In this document: one piece after another, positions 25,852 to 33,536 of the stretch
How positions within the stretch are numbered: position 1 is the first letter of the stretch
Layout of the letters: each line of letters starts with the position of its first letter
Assembly (NCBI GenBank): GCA_025361045.1
Contig: JANYAZ010000208.1
Location: forward strand, 1 to 44,979
Length of the DNA: 44,979 bases
DNA from: Geothrix sp.
Lineage (GTDB): Bacteria > Acidobacteriota > Holophagae > Holophagales > Holophagaceae
Direction: 5' to 3'
Made by a program: the position numbers and the translations under genes
The notes under the pieces: generated by a model
What the model was told of the DNA's origin: nothing
What the model saw: only the letters and a program-made list of their open reading frames with translations
Databases searched by the model: none

Positions 25852-26755
25852 GGGGGTATTCCTTCAAGGCAGCGCGGGCATCCCGCACGATGGCATCGTG
25901 ACCTGTGAAGAGGGCCGCAGTGCGGAGCAGCCAGCCCAGCAGCCAGCCATTGACCGCCGTGACGAGGAGCTGGAGGAGCAGGAACAACCACACGCGGAAG
26001 GTGGTTCCACCGCCCATTCGCCAGGCCAGCAGGATCACCAGCAGGGGCAGCAGCGACCGCAGGGCCGCCCCGACGATGGCAACCAGGCCCCACTGGATGG
26101 GATGGGACCACAACTGCATGAAGCTTTCACCCAGGTGGAGGCGGTAGCCCCGGGCCAGTCCCGCTGCCCGTCCCAGCCGGCAGAACCACCACTGGAGGTT
26201 CAAGGCTGCGATCAGGGCCATCCACACCAGGGGTCGTCCAAAGAAGGCCGTCCAGCCCAGGGCATCCAGACCCGCACCACCAACCTTGGTGAGTGCCAGG
26301 TTCGTCAGCCAGGCAACGAGCCCCAGGGGCAGCACGCCGATCAACAAGGTGTCCAGGGCTCCGAGCAGCCATGAGCTCAGCCGGGCCTTCAGTTCCGCGG
26401 TCTCCGCCTGCATGCGCCAGCCGCACCAGAGCACGACGACCAGGCCGATGCCGAACAGGTGGACCGTGGGGGAATTCGTCAGACGGTGTTGGAGCCCGCC
26501 GTTTTCCCAGAGCTCCCAGATATCCCGCGCGCTGATGCTCTCTCCCCAGTGGTTCGGCAGAGCACTCCACCCGGCCGCCCTGCGCAGGTGTCCGGCCCAG
26601 CCGAGGGCAGGGCCCAGCAGGACGAGCATCCAGCCGAACATGAGCCCCCAGCCCCAGCGGGTAAAGCCACCCGGGAGGGCCGCTCTCAGAAACGACCAAG
26701 GTGCCCGGGGGGCCAACGCATCCTCGGTGTGAATGGTGGTGGGGCGAGTTTCCAT
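25832..26755 (-). CDS. Hypothetical multi-pass membrane protein
   Basis: 307 residues, Trp- and Leu-rich, with about six hydrophobic segments (around residues 34-52, 98-112, 128-158, 170-190, 222-248 and 252-278). No recognised domain. The last residues are soluble (HDAIVRDARAALKEYPRD). The 3' end overlaps the nucleotidase gene by 20 bases, so the two are co-transcribed. It is divergent from the trp leader; the start at 26755 has no strong ribosome site. Confidence 0.75.
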   Translation of the reverse strand: METRPTTIHTEDALAPRAPWSFLRAALPGGFTRWGWGLMFGWMLVLLGPALGWAGHLRRAAGWSALPNHWGESISARDIWELWENGGLQHRLTNSPTVHLFGIGLVVVLWCGWRMQAETAELKARLSSWLLGALDTLLIGVLPLGLVAWLTNLALTKVGGAGLDALGWTAFFGRPLVWMALIAALNLQWWFCRLGRAAGLARGYRLHLGESFMQLWSHPIQWGLVAIVGAALRSLLPLLVILLAWRMGGGTTFRVWLFLLLQLLVTAVNGWLLGWLLRTAALFTGHDAIVRDARAALKEYPRDAEAG

Positions 26756-26789
26756 GGGTGTCCGCGATCAAACTCCCATCAAACCACAC

Positions 26790-26819
26790 TTGACAGCGCC
26801 AGGGCCGATGGGGTTTCAT
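26790..26819 (+). promoter_or_regulatory. Promoter of the trp operon
   Basis: Perfect -35 TTGACA at 26790-26795, an 18-base spacer, and -10 TTTCAT (4 of 6) at 26814-26819. Expected transcript start is around 26825-26827, right at the ATG of the leader peptide, so the leader mRNA may have no 5' untranslated region. Confidence 0.6.
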
Positions 26820-26826
26820 CGCTGTC

Positions 26827-26919
26827 ATGCCGCTGTCCCTTCCAATCCCCTGCGCGGGCCTCTCCCTTGAGGCTTGGTGGTGGCGTACGGGCTTGGACGG
26901 CTCCATGTGCGAGGCCTAG
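26827..26919 (+). CDS. trpL: trp operon leader peptide with three consecutive Trp codons
   Basis: 30 codons. It begins MPLSLPIPCAGLSLEAWWW, with TGG-TGG-TGG at 26875-26883 (residues 17-19), and ends at TAG 26919. Three tandem Trp codons in a short frame between the promoter and the intrinsic terminator just ahead of trpE are the signature of ribosome-mediated attenuation. No ribosome site is seen before the ATG (GGGG lies 13 bases away), so leaderless initiation is possible. Confidence 0.85.
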   Translation: MPLSLPIPCAGLSLEAWWWRTGLDGSMCEA

Positions 26920-26972
26920 CGGCCCACGCCATTCCGGATCCTCCGAGCCCGACCCCATGGTCGGGCTTTTTT
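26888..26972 (+). terminator. Trp attenuator: antiterminator and intrinsic terminator
   Basis: Terminator: AGCCCGACC (26946-26954), loop CCAT, GGTCGGGCT (26959-26967), then six T (26967-26972), ending 17 bases before the trpE ATG. Alternative pairing: CGGGCTTGGA (26888-26897, just after the Trp codons) with TCCGAGCCCG (26942-26951), ten pairs including one G-U, which would consume the left arm of the terminator. CCAATCCC (26842-26849) can pair with part of 26889-26896 as a protector. Low charged tRNA-Trp would stall the ribosome on the Trp codons and favour read-through. Confidence 0.85.
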
Positions 26973-26988
26973 GTTGTGGAATGAAACC

Positions 26989-28389
26989 ATGTCCCAGTCA
27001 CCCAGACATCTGATCCGCCATCCGCTCCCGGCGGACCTGCTGACCCCCCTCGCGGCCTACCTCGCCCTCAGGTCGGCTGGCGCGAGCCTCCTGCTGGAAT
27101 CCTGCGATCAGGGAGAACGCGTCGGCCGGCACAGCTTCGTCCTGCTGGAAAGCCCCGGAGAGTGCCGCCTGGCGGCACCGGCTTTCGGCTGGGTGGAGGC
27201 CCTCCGGGACTTGGCTGGCTCAGGACCCAGCAGCCACCTCCACGATCCGAACGCAGTCCTTCCGCCTTTGCGCGAAGGACTGCCCGTGGGGGTCGGCTGT
27301 GCCGGCTATCTGGGCTTCGAGGCCATGGGTGCCATGGAACCGAGCCTTGCCCTCCCGGCGAGGAACAGCCTCGGCCTGCCGGGCCTCTGGGTGCGGCGCT
27401 TCCACACCGCCCTCGTGTTCGATCACCTGCACCAGGTGGCGGAGTTGCAGACCCTGGATGACGATCCCGCGGCCGGTTTCGCCCGTCTGGGCGCCTTGAA
27501 GGCACGGCTGCTGGAGGGGGCGAAAGATCCCGGGCCCGGCCAGGCCGAACCGACCGCCCACCCCCAGATGACCCGCCAGGCCTATGAAACGGCCGTGGCC
27601 ACGGCCCAGGAGCTGATCCTCGATGGCGACATCTACCAGCTGGTGCCCAGTCAGCGCTTCCGCATCGACCAGCCACCCCTGCCCCTGGAAGCCTATCGCC
27701 GCCTGCGCCGCCTGAACCCAAGCCCCTACGGATACCTACTCGAATGGGGCGACTTCGCGTTGGTGGGGGCTTCCCCGGAAATGCTGGTCAGGGTGCAGGA
27801 TGGCGAGGCGGAGACCCTGCCCATTGCTGGCACCGTGCCAAGGGGAGCCAACGCCGAGGAGGACGCCAACCGCTTCGAGGCGCTGAAGCGCGATCCCAAG
27901 GAACTGGCCGAGCACCAGATGCTGGTGGACCTGGCCCGCAATGATCTGGGCCGGGTGGCCGTACCGGGCGGCGTGCGCGTGGAACTGCCCCTGGCGCTCC
28001 AGCGCACCAGCCATGTGCTGCATCTCACCACCACCGTGAAGGCCACCTTGAAACCAGGCGTGGATGCCTTGGACGTGCTGGCCGCGGCCTTCCCTGCGGG
28101 CACGGTCAGCGGGGCGCCGAAACTCCGGGCCTGCCAGCGCATTGCCGAGCTCGAGGGGGAGCAGCGCGGTCCTTATGGGGGTGTGCTGCTGCGGCTGGGG
28201 GCTGATGGCGTGCTCGACACGGCGCTCATCCTGAGAACAGCGGTCTACGCCGGGGGCGCCGCCCACATCCAGGCCGGGGCTGGCGTGGTCCGCGCCTCCC
28301 GGCCTGAGGCTGAGTACTTTGAAACCCTCCACAAGCTCGGCGCCATCGCCCAGGCCCTGGGCGTGAAGCTGGACGGAGGTGCCCGGTGA
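26989..28389 (+). CDS. trpE: Anthranilate synthase component I
   Basis: 466 residues. With TrpG it converts chorismate and glutamine to anthranilate. The feedback motif LLES is near residues 34-37 (tryptophan-binding serine). The C-terminal chorismate-binding domain shows DGDIYQLVPSQRF, PSPYGYLLEW, PIAGTVPRG, DLARNDLGRV, AAFPAGTVSGAPKLRA and QAGAGVVRAS. Length is a little short of 500, normal for a stand-alone TrpE. The ATG at 26989 is preceded by GGA at about ten bases; a TTG at 26971 is in frame but lies in the terminator U-run. The stop overlaps the trpG start. Confidence 0.95.
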   Translation: MSQSPRHLIRHPLPADLLTPLAAYLALRSAGASLLLESCDQGERVGRHSFVLLESPGECRLAAPAFGWVEALRDLAGSGPSSHLHDPNAVLPPLREGLPVGVGCAGYLGFEAMGAMEPSLALPARNSLGLPGLWVRRFHTALVFDHLHQVAELQTLDDDPAAGFARLGALKARLLEGAKDPGPGQAEPTAHPQMTRQAYETAVATAQELILDGDIYQLVPSQRFRIDQPPLPLEAYRRLRRLNPSPYGYLLEWGDFALVGASPEMLVRVQDGEAETLPIAGTVPRGANAEEDANRFEALKRDPKELAEHQMLVDLARNDLGRVAVPGGVRVELPLALQRTSHVLHLTTTVKATLKPGVDALDVLAAAFPAGTVSGAPKLRACQRIAELEGEQRGPYGGVLLRLGADGVLDTALILRTAVYAGGAAHIQAGAGVVRASRPEAEYFETLHKLGAIAQALGVKLDGGAR

Positions 28390-28964
28390 TCCTCCTCATT
28401 GATGCCCTCGACTCCTTCACCTACAACCTCGTTCAGGCTTTCGAGACGCTGGGCGCCGAGGTCCGCGTGATCCGCCACGATGTCATCTCCCTGGAAGAAG
28501 CCAAGGCGCTTCGGCCCGAAGCCGTGGTGTTGTCGCCGGGCCCCGGCCATCCCACGGAGAGCCCGGCCCACATGGCTCTGGCTGCCTCGGACTGGGCGGT
28601 GCCCCTGCTGGGCGTCTGTCTGGGGCACCAGGCCCTGGCCGCAGCCACGGGAGGCCGGGTGACCCGCGCCATCGAACCCCTGCACGGCGAAGCCACCGCG
28701 CTCGACCACGACGGCACGGGCCTGTTCCAGAATCTGCCCCAGGGCCTGCCGGTGGGCCGCTACCACAGCCTCATCGCCGAACCGGCCTCGTTGCCGACCT
28801 GCTGGCGGGTGACCGGGCGCAGTCCCGGCGGCGAGATCATGGCCATGGAACACCGTCTGCTCCCCCGTTGGGGCGTGCAGTTCCATCCCGAAAGCATCCT
28901 GACGCCGGACGGTCCGGCGATGCTTGCGAACTTCCTCCGACTTGCGAAGGAAACCACCCGATGA
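28386..28964 (+). CDS. trpG: Anthranilate synthase component II (glutamine amidotransferase)
   Basis: 192 residues. It hydrolyses glutamine and channels ammonia to TrpE. Class I amidotransferase triad: Cys in LLGVCLGHQAL, and His and Glu in VQFHPESILT. SPGPGHP forms the oxyanion strand motif. The GTG start at 28386 overlaps the trpE TGA (GTGA). It is not fused to TrpD. The family also serves para-aminobenzoate synthesis (PabA), so it may be shared. Confidence 0.95.
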   Translation: MILLIDALDSFTYNLVQAFETLGAEVRVIRHDVISLEEAKALRPEAVVLSPGPGHPTESPAHMALAASDWAVPLLGVCLGHQALAAATGGRVTRAIEPLHGEATALDHDGTGLFQNLPQGLPVGRYHSLIAEPASLPTCWRVTGRSPGGEIMAMEHRLLPRWGVQFHPESILTPDGPAMLANFLRLAKETTR

Positions 28965-29998
28965 CCCTGCTCACCACCCACAATCCCATCCGTCCCCTGC
29001 CCGAGACCACGGCCTCGGAACTCATGCGCATCTTCATCGACCAGGACACGGACGCCCTCCTGGTGGGGGCCTGTCTCGCCCTCCTGGCCCAGCGGGTCCC
29101 GGAGGCCCATGAGCTGGCAGCCTTCGCGGATGCCCTGTCTGACGTCGCCGTGCCCTTCCCAAGGGTGCCCGAGGGCGCCATCGATGTGGTGGGCACGGGC
29201 GGCGACGGCGCCTCCACCGCCAACCTCAGCACCCTGTCGGCCCTGCTGCTCCCCCACTTCGGCGTGCCCGTCGTCAAGCATGGGAACCGCGCCGCCACGG
29301 GTGTCTGCGGCAGTGCCGATCTCATGGAGGCCCTGGGCTACGATCTCACCCGCGCCATCTCGGATCTGGAGAAGGATCTGGCCACCAGCCGCTTCGCTTT
29401 CCTTTTCGCCCCGGCCTACCACCCGCTGCTGGGCCGGGTCCGCGAGATCCGCAAGCGGCTGGGCATCCCCACCATCTTCAACCTGCTGGGTCCGCTGCTG
29501 AATCCGGGCCAGCCGCCACTGCAGCTGCTGGGCGTGGCGCGGGAGGAACTGACGGCACCCATGGCCGGGGCGCTATCCCGGCGGAAGTCTCTCCACCGCG
29601 CTTTCGTGATCCACGGCAAGGATGCGGAGGGGAAGGGCCTGGACGAGGCCTCCATCGAAGGACCCACCGCGGTGCTGGCGGTGCGGGATGGGGTGGTGGC
29701 CGCGCCCCAGGTGCTGGTGCCGCGCGAGCTGGACATCACGCCTCCGCAACGTCATGCCCTGCGAGTGGCGGATCGTGCCGAGGCATTGGCCGTCGCCCGG
29801 GGCCTGTTCGGGGGTGCCGCCCATGCGGACTTCCGTCCGGCCGTGGCCGACGCCGTGGCGCTCCAGACGGCCCTGGGCCTGCAGCTGCATCGGGATGCCG
29901 GGCTGGAGGGACTTGGCGCGTCGCTGCGCGAAGCCAGGACGCGCCTGGATCAGGGCTTCACGCTGCCCTTCACCCTGCGGGCGGAGGGTCGGTCATGA
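28961..29998 (+). CDS. trpD: Anthranilate phosphoribosyltransferase
   Basis: 345 residues. It transfers phosphoribose from PRPP to anthranilate. The PRPP loop is VVGTGGDGASTANLST; KHGNRAATGVCGSADLMEALG and FLFAPAYHPLL are family motifs for anthranilate and PRPP binding; FNLLGPLLNPGQP follows. The start overlaps the trpG stop (ATGA). The usual length of the family is about 335-345. Confidence 0.95.
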   Translation: MTLLTTHNPIRPLPETTASELMRIFIDQDTDALLVGACLALLAQRVPEAHELAAFADALSDVAVPFPRVPEGAIDVVGTGGDGASTANLSTLSALLLPHFGVPVVKHGNRAATGVCGSADLMEALGYDLTRAISDLEKDLATSRFAFLFAPAYHPLLGRVREIRKRLGIPTIFNLLGPLLNPGQPPLQLLGVAREELTAPMAGALSRRKSLHRAFVIHGKDAEGKGLDEASIEGPTAVLAVRDGVVAAPQVLVPRELDITPPQRHALRVADRAEALAVARGLFGGAAHADFRPAVADAVALQTALGLQLHRDAGLEGLGASLREARTRLDQGFTLPFTLRAEGRS

Positions 29999-30831
29999 GC
30001 AGCCTTCCGGATCCAGCCACCCTCGTCCAGGGAACAGGCCTCGGTTCCCGCTCCCACCTCCAGCGGGTGCTGGTTTCCGAGTTGGCCCGGCTGGCGAGCC
30101 TGGCGGCCGCGGGGAAACCCCGACGCACGAGGCTCGCGGAGCCCGGTCCCTTCGAAGCGGCCCTGCGCCGGGATGCCCGGGAACACGGTGGCGCGGTCAT
30201 TGCCGAGTACAAGCAGGCCTCGCCCTCCCTTGGTCCCTTTGCCATGGGGACGCCGATGCTGCCCCAGCTCCAGACTTATCTGGAAGGCGGTGCCTCCGCC
30301 TTCTCGATCCTGGCGGAACCGGCCTATTTCAAGGGTTCGGTGGAGCACTTGAAGGCTGCGGCGGACCTGAACCTGCCTCGGCTCTACAAGGGGTTTGTGA
30401 TCTCGGAGGCCCAGCTGGATGAGGCGGAAGGCTCGGGCGCCGAGGCTGTGCTGCTCATCGCCCGGGTGCTCAAAGAGCATACGGCTACCTTCGCGGAAGC
30501 GGCCCGGGCGCGGGGCCTCGAACCCCTCGTGGAGCTGCATGACATGACCGAGGTCGGTTTCGCGCAAGCCGCGCAGGCCCGTCTGGTGGGCATCAACGCG
30601 CGGGACCTTTCCACCTTCAACCTCGGGGTGCCTACGGCGGCGCCCCTGCGGCGGGTGTTCCCTGAGGCTGTGTTGATCCGGGAATCAGGACTGGCAACGC
30701 CAGAGGACGCCCGGGTGGCCTTGCGCGCGGGCTTTGATGCGGTGCTCATCGGCGAGGCGCTCATGCGCAGTCACGATCCGCGGGATTTCCTCGCCCGCAT
30801 CCTCACCGACCTGCGGACGGAGGTCTCGTGA
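29995..30831 (+). CDS. trpC: Indole-3-glycerol phosphate synthase
   Basis: 278 residues. It closes the indole ring from CdRP. The TIM-barrel motif IAEYKQASPSLG holds the catalytic lysine (usually written IAEIKRASPS); LVGINARDLSTF and LIRESGLATPEDA correspond to VGINNRDL and SESGI. The catalytic Glu of the LVELHD strand is present. It is monofunctional, not fused to TrpF. ATGA overlap with trpD; its own stop overlaps the trpF GTG. Confidence 0.93.
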   Translation: MSSLPDPATLVQGTGLGSRSHLQRVLVSELARLASLAAAGKPRRTRLAEPGPFEAALRRDAREHGGAVIAEYKQASPSLGPFAMGTPMLPQLQTYLEGGASAFSILAEPAYFKGSVEHLKAAADLNLPRLYKGFVISEAQLDEAEGSGAEAVLLIARVLKEHTATFAEAARARGLEPLVELHDMTEVGFAQAAQARLVGINARDLSTFNLGVPTAAPLRRVFPEAVLIRESGLATPEDARVALRAGFDAVLIGEALMRSHDPRDFLARILTDLRTEVS

Positions 30832-31448
30832 AGGCCCTCGTCAAGGTGTGTGGTCTGGTCCACGCCGAAGACGTGGCGTTCGCCGCGGCCCAGGGTGCCG
30901 ATCTGCTCGGGTTCGTGTCGCATCCGCCCAGCCCCCGCCACTGCGCCGACCTCTTCGTGGCCGCGCCCTTCCTGGAGCGGGCGGTGCTGGTCCAAGTGTC
31001 CGATCAGCCGGAATCAATCCTGGCTTTGGCTCAGCGGCACGGCTTTCGACGGGTGCAGCCTTACCTGCCGTCTGGGGAACGGGAGCGGGGAGTGCGCCTG
31101 CTCCAGGAGGCGGGACTCTTTGTCCTCCTGCCATGGGCCGATGAGCCGGACCAGCGTTCGGTTCCAGCGGATCTCTACCTCTGGGAACCCAGCGCGAAGG
31201 CCACGGGGGTGGCCGGTGGCTCGGGGCAGGGACATGCCATGACCTTCGCTCCGCCCGGGGACTTCCTGCTGGCTGGCGGCCTCGACGCCACCAACCTCCA
31301 GGAACAGTTGGATCGCCTTCCAGTGCCAGCGCAGTCTCGCTTTCGAGGGGTGGACGCCGCCAGCCGCCTCGAGGTCTCACCGGGCCGGAAGGATCCCGCC
31401 AAGGTGGCCGCTTTCATCCGTACCGCCCACGCATTGGAGTGTCCATGA
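30828..31448 (+). CDS. trpF: Phosphoribosylanthranilate isomerase, divergent
   Basis: 206 residues. It isomerises PRA to CdRP. The catalytic Cys is in KVCGL (residue 8). The phosphate-binding motifs GGSGQ, LLAGGLDATNL and GVDAASRLEVSPGRKD are recognisable. The general-acid Asp, usually in a LLD/VLD strand before GGSG, is replaced: YLWEPS aligns with YVLDNG, giving Glu. GVQLHG is also changed (RRVQPYLPSG). It is therefore an unusual TrpF, but position in a complete trp operon supports the call. GTG start overlapping trpC (GTGA). Confidence 0.88.
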   Translation: MKALVKVCGLVHAEDVAFAAAQGADLLGFVSHPPSPRHCADLFVAAPFLERAVLVQVSDQPESILALAQRHGFRRVQPYLPSGERERGVRLLQEAGLFVLLPWADEPDQRSVPADLYLWEPSAKATGVAGGSGQGHAMTFAPPGDFLLAGGLDATNLQEQLDRLPVPAQSRFRGVDAASRLEVSPGRKDPAKVAAFIRTAHALECP

Positions 31449-32629
31449 CCGCAGGCTTCGCCCTTCCTTCACGCTTCGGTGCCCAGTCACTCGGGGGTTG
31501 CTACGCCCCGGAAACCCTCATGCAGCCGCTCCTGGATCTGGAGACTGCCTTCCAGGCGGCCCTGGCGGATCCAGCCTTTCTCCTGACGCTCAAGGGCGAG
31601 CTCCGGCACTTCGTGGGGCGGCCCACGCCCCTGACACCCGCCCCGCGCCTCGCGAGCAAACTGGGGCTGAAGGCCCTGTTCCTGAAGCGGGAGGACCTCA
31701 CTCATACCGGCGCCCACAAGATCAACAATGCCCTCGCCCAGGCCCTGCTGGCCCAGCGCATGGGCAAGACCGAGATCATCGCCGAGACGGGTGCCGGACA
31801 GCACGGCGTAGCGACCGCGGCGGCCTGCGCCCGGCTGGGTCTGGGCTGCACGGTCTACATGGGCGTCACCGACATGGCCCGGCAGGCACCAAACGTCGCG
31901 CGCATGCGCCTGTTCGGTGCAAAGGTCGTCCCCGTGGAGGCGGGGCAGGGCACGCTCAAAGAAGCGGTGAATGAGGCCCTGCGGGCCTGGGCGGGAACCT
32001 GTGATCGGGCCCATTACATCCTGGGCTCCGCCTTGGGCCCGCACCCCTTTCCGACCCTCGTGCGCAGCTTCCAGACCGTCATCGGTGAAGAGGCCCGGGC
32101 CCAGGTGCTGGAGCAGTCCGGGGCCCTGCCCGAGGTCGTCCTGGCTTGCGCGGGCGGAGGCAGCAACGGATTGGGCTTGCTCGTGCCCTTCCTGCGTGAC
32201 GAACTTCGACGGGTCGCCGTGGAGGCTGGGGGTCACGGCGCGGCCCTGGGGGAACACGCCGCGCGGCTCGACGGCGGTCGCATGGGTGTGCTGCATGGCT
32301 GCAAGACGCTCCTGCTCCAGGATGAGCATGGCCATACCGCTGAAACCGCCAGCATCAGCGCCGGTCTGGATTACCCGGCGCTGGGCCCGGAATTGGCTGC
32401 TCTGGTTCTGGACGGAGCGGTCGAAGTGCGCCGGGCCTCGGACGACGAAGCCCTCTCCGGGGCTCGCCAACTCTGCAAAGCCGAGGGCATCCTGCCCGCG
32501 CTGGAAAGCAGCCATGCCCTGGCCCTGTTGCCCGCCCTCGCCGCCGAGGGCGTCGCCACCGTCCTGCTCGGCCTCAGTGGTCGCGGAGACAAGGACCTGT
32601 CCACCTACCAGTCGCGCCTGGGGATCTGA
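31445..32629 (+). CDS. trpB: Tryptophan synthase beta subunit
   Basis: 394 residues. It condenses indole with serine using PLP. The PLP lysine is in THTGAHKINNALAQ; AETGAGQHGVATA, ACAGGGSNGLG and LLGLSGRGDKDL are hallmark motifs. It looks like the TrpB1 type that pairs with TrpA. The start is ATG 31445, with GGAG six bases upstream and an ATGA overlap with trpF; a GTG two codons earlier is in frame. Length matches the family (about 395-400). Confidence 0.96.
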   Translation: MTAGFALPSRFGAQSLGGCYAPETLMQPLLDLETAFQAALADPAFLLTLKGELRHFVGRPTPLTPAPRLASKLGLKALFLKREDLTHTGAHKINNALAQALLAQRMGKTEIIAETGAGQHGVATAAACARLGLGCTVYMGVTDMARQAPNVARMRLFGAKVVPVEAGQGTLKEAVNEALRAWAGTCDRAHYILGSALGPHPFPTLVRSFQTVIGEEARAQVLEQSGALPEVVLACAGGGSNGLGLLVPFLRDELRRVAVEAGGHGAALGEHAARLDGGRMGVLHGCKTLLLQDEHGHTAETASISAGLDYPALGPELAALVLDGAVEVRRASDDEALSGARQLCKAEGILPALESSHALALLPALAAEGVATVLLGLSGRGDKDLSTYQSRLGI

Positions 32630-32630
32630 G

Positions 32631-33392
32631 ATGAGCCTGAATCCACTGCTTCCCTTCCTCATGGCCGGAGATCCCTCCCTGGAGGCGCTGTCGGCCCTGC
32701 TCGCCGAGGCCAAGACCCTGGGCCTCGAGGCCATCGAGCTGGGTCTGCCCCATTCGGATCCCATCGCGGACGGCCCCGTACTCCAGGCTGCGGCCCACCG
32801 GGCCATCGGTCGCGGTGCCACGCCCCTGAAGGTGCTGGAGTCGCTGGCCGGGATCACTCAAAGCCCTGACATCATCCTCTTCACGTACTTCAACCCCCTG
32901 CTTCAGATCGGGGTCCCACGGCTGTTGCGGCTGCTTGCAGGAACGCCAGTGAAGGCCCTCTTGGTGGTGGACCTTCCGTTCGGCGAAGAACCCGGCTTCG
33001 AGGCCGATCTGCGCGCGGCGGGCTACCCCATGGTGCCCTTGCTGACGCCTACCACCTCGCTGGCGCGCGCACGGCACATTCTGTCGGACCGTCCTGACCC
33101 GGGGGTCTCCCGGTCCTTCGCTCAGCGGTTCGCCTATGTGGTGGCTCGGCTGGGTGTCACGGGTACCGGTCAACAGGTGGACCTGGGGCCGATCTCGGCT
33201 CGGGTGCAGCAGCTGCAGGCCATCTCGGAGCGCCCCCTGGCCGTGGGTTTTGGACTATCCGATCCTCGGAGCCTGGCGGCGATCAGAGCGCTTGGCGCCA
33301 CGCCTGTCATCGGCTCGGCCCTGGTCCAGGAACTGGCGGATGGGCAAAACCTACATGAGACACTATCGCTTCGAATGGTTAACGATAGATAG
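32631..33392 (+). CDS. trpA: Tryptophan synthase alpha subunit
   Basis: 253 residues. It cleaves indole-glycerol phosphate and passes indole to TrpB. Both catalytic acids are in IELGLPHSDPIADGP (Glu of the ELG strand, Asp of ADGP). FTYFNPLL, RLGVTGTGQ and VGFGLSDP complete the barrel. It is slightly shorter than E. coli TrpA (268). The ATG lies one base after the trpB stop. It is the last gene of the operon; no terminator is visible after it, and the fadL promoter region follows. Confidence 0.94.
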   Translation: MSLNPLLPFLMAGDPSLEALSALLAEAKTLGLEAIELGLPHSDPIADGPVLQAAAHRAIGRGATPLKVLESLAGITQSPDIILFTYFNPLLQIGVPRLLRLLAGTPVKALLVVDLPFGEEPGFEADLRAAGYPMVPLLTPTTSLARARHILSDRPDPGVSRSFAQRFAYVVARLGVTGTGQQVDLGPISARVQQLQAISERPLAVGFGLSDPRSLAAIRALGATPVIGSALVQELADGQNLHETLSLRMVNDR

Positions 33393-33398
33393 ATCGTT

Positions 33399-33536
33399 TA
33401 TAAAACATCCGAATTGACCCACCTGAGAGTGGTTGCAGGACGGGAACGGTTTGGTATCTTGGTCCATCTTCATCCCTACGACATCGGCTGGTGACAGCCA
33501 CTCACCCCGGGAAACCGGGTCAGGAGCTATGCCCCT
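33399..33536 (+). promoter_or_regulatory. Promoter and structured 5' leader RNA of the FadL-type gene (candidate riboswitch)
   Basis: TATAAA at 33399-33404 is a good -10 box (the -35 is poor), giving a leader of about 126 bases. It contains CCAC-CTGAGA-GTGG near 33420, then two hairpins with GNRA tetraloops: GGCTG-GTGA-CAGCC (33486-33499) and CCCGG-GAAA-CCGGG (33506-33519). The end, GTCAGGAGCTATGCCCC, resembles the B12 box of cobalamin riboswitches and also holds the ribosome site AGGAG. An alternative promoter within the leader is TTGCAG-16-TATCTT. The class of RNA is not settled. Confidence 0.4.

Noticed and set aside
33411-33536. GEMM (c-di-GMP/cGAMP) or TPP riboswitch before fadL
   Set aside because: The GEMM core (CAGGGCAAACC, GGGACGCAAAGCC) is absent. 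A CTGAGAG word recalls TPP, but the downstream TPP elements are missing.
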